DNA of 64,000 bases, taken from NCBI RefSeq assembly GCF_022867885.1, contig NZ_JALIFP010000019.1, positions 1 through 64,000 of the forward strand, read 5' to 3'. Shown here piece after piece: positions 62,959 through 64,000 of this stretch; within the stretch, counting starts at the first letter, position 1, and each line of letters begins with the position of its first letter. Made by a program: the position numbers and the translations under genes. This DNA is from Lederbergia sp. NSJ-179 (lineage in GTDB: Bacteria > Bacillota > Bacilli > Bacillales > Bacillaceae_C). The notes beneath the pieces are model-generated. The model was not told the origin of the DNA, did not search any database, and saw only the letters and a list, made by a program, of their open reading frames with translations.

Positions 62959-63888
62959 ATGCTAGATATGTTCTTATCACCTAATGCCCAGTGGGTCCTT
63001 TTAAGTGCATTAATACTCGGGATAGCCTCTGGTATGGTTGGGTGCTTAGCTTATTGGAAAAGGCAAAGCTTAATGAGTGACGCATTGTCCCATGCGGCTC
63101 TACCTGGTGTTGTTGTGGCCTTTATGATCATCGGAACGAAAAACCTGCCATTTATGGTCCTGGGTGCAGCGATCAGTGCTTTCGTAGGAGCGTGGCTTAT
63201 TCAATGGATTCGCTCAGCTAGCCGGATCAAAGAGGATACAGCAATGGGGATTATTTTATCCGTGTTTTTTGGATCTGGAATTATGTTATTAACAAAAGTA
63301 AGTAGAATGACAACAGGAAACCAAGCGGGTCTGGATAATTTTATTTTTGGTCAAGCGGCTTCCATGGTTCGAACGGACGTGTACACAATGCTTTCGGTAG
63401 CCTTGCTTGTGATTTTTATTATTTTTATCGGTTTTAAAGAATGGAAGTTATTCCTATTCGATACTAATTTTGCTAAAGGAATCGGCCTTTCTAGTCGGTT
63501 AATGGATAGTATTTATCTAGCGCTGCTTGTTTTGACCATTGTCATCGGTATTCAGGCAGTAGGCGTTATTCTGATGGCGGCACTTCTGATTATTCCAGCT
63601 GTAAGTGCCCATTACTGGACACATTCTTTTCGGAATATGTTAATCCTCTCAGCTGTTTTTGGTGGGGGTTCAGGGATGTTAGGTGCGCTTCTCAGTGCAA
63701 TGGGAAAAGGATGGCCAACTGGCCCGTTTATTGTAATGGCAGCCTCAAGTATCTTTTTGATATCATTTATTTTTGGTGCTCAAAGGGGAATATTTATAAA
63801 GGCTATACAGTTTCGACTTCAACGAAAAAATCATACTAAAACTTCTTCCCCACAACTATCGCGCATTAAAGGAGGAGAGGCCAGATGA
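62959..63888 (+). CDS. mntC: Manganese ABC transporter, permease
   Basis: 309 residues from ATG 62959 (AAGGAGGCTTGATCTACA). Nine or so membrane segments of the ABC-3 family: LGIASGMVGCLAYWKRQSLMSDALSHAALPG near the N-terminus and VGVILMAALLIIPAVSAHYWT. Ends in a basic tail. Overlaps mntD by 4 bp (ATGA). Confidence 0.94.
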   Translation: MLDMFLSPNAQWVLLSALILGIASGMVGCLAYWKRQSLMSDALSHAALPGVVVAFMIIGTKNLPFMVLGAAISAFVGAWLIQWIRSASRIKEDTAMGIILSVFFGSGIMLLTKVSRMTTGNQAGLDNFIFGQAASMVRTDVYTMLSVALLVIFIIFIGFKEWKLFLFDTNFAKGIGLSSRLMDSIYLALLVLTIVIGIQAVGVILMAALLIIPAVSAHYWTHSFRNMLILSAVFGGGSGMLGALLSAMGKGWPTGPFIVMAASSIFLISFIFGAQRGIFIKAIQFRLQRKNHTKTSSPQLSRIKGGEAR

Positions 63889-64000
63889 GTTATGAAGGAT
63901 GGATCTTAATCACCGCCTCATTGGTAGGACTCTCCTGTGGTATCATTGGCGTTTTTCTTATTCTGAGAAGAATGGCGATGATGGCTGATGCGATTAGTCA
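63885..64000 (+). CDS. mntD: Manganese ABC transporter, second permease (N-terminal part)
   Basis: 38 codons are visible from ATG 63885, after GGAGGAGAGGCC, to the window edge. WILITASLVGLSCGIIGVFL then ILRRMAMMADAIS is the start of an ABC-3 permease, parallel to the mntC N-terminus. With mntC it would form the MntCD channel. Confidence 0.85.
   Translation, partial: MSYEGWILITASLVGLSCGIIGVFLILRRMAMMADAIS

Overview
The window reads as a Bacillaceae chromosome (low-GC, Gram-positive, probably spore-forming). Evidence: strong Shine-Dalgarno sequences of the AAGGAGG type, frequent GTG/TTG starts, sigma-A promoters, T-box, TPP and fluoride riboswitches, YesMN/LplBC-type sugar uptake genes, YkoEDC, and a YtaF/MntP-like membrane protein. 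The genus cannot be fixed from sequence reading alone. No rRNA, tRNA, CRISPR array or prophage was recognised.

Layout. 1-11.7 kb is an accessory region with much gene decay: the end of an IS21-type element (IstB) that truncates a metallophosphoesterase, a P-loop kinase-like protein, an ASCH protein, a frameshifted acetyltransferase, a YtaF-like membrane protein, an XRE/DUF1232 regulator with an LCP cell-wall protein, an intact and a decayed copy of one small kinase, a methyltransferase, and an orphan UMP-kinase paralogue. The last sits behind a short leader ORF and terminator that look like an attenuator. 11.8-20.4 kb holds a T-box-controlled second methionyl-tRNA synthetase, a DUF2935 protein, a crcB pair under a fluoride riboswitch, Uma2, DUF72, GNAT and DUF1992 proteins, and an AraC regulator.

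20.5-37.7 kb is a nitrogen-assimilation block, all on the plus strand: gltB-gltD (GOGAT), dapL-dapF (LL-aminotransferase route to meso-diaminopimelate), glnA, amt, carA-carB, then a DUF294 nucleotidyltransferase and a DEDDh exonuclease. Ammonium uptake, GS, GOGAT and glutamine/glutamate users are adjacent. 37.7-42.4 kb has an isolated hisH-hisF pair, a 14-copy array of 52-bp hairpin units, a MerR/TipAS regulator with a 19-bp-spacer promoter, an internally deleted Fpg glycosylase and an intact endonuclease IV.

42.4-47 kb has a strong candidate type I toxin-antitoxin locus (small membrane peptide, sequestered ribosome-binding site, convergent antisense RNA with its own promoter and terminator), then a TPP riboswitch with ykoEDC, and map. 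47.1-60.4 kb is a carbohydrate locus: GH42 beta-galactosidase, YesM/YesN two-component system, YesL-like protein, LplB/LplC-type permeases, a lipoprotein binding component and a GH31 alpha-xylosidase-like enzyme. Together they suggest uptake of a galactose- and xylose-decorated oligosaccharide such as a xyloglucan fragment (inference). 60.6-64 kb has a short YkuD L,D-transpeptidase and an mntABCD manganese importer with an MntR-like site; mntD runs off the end.

A theme across the window is short tandem arrays placed directly after genes or between genes of one operon: two with 52-bp hairpin units of unrelated sequence, and three or four with 20-21-bp units. A dispersed GC-rich repeat also separates yesM from yesN.
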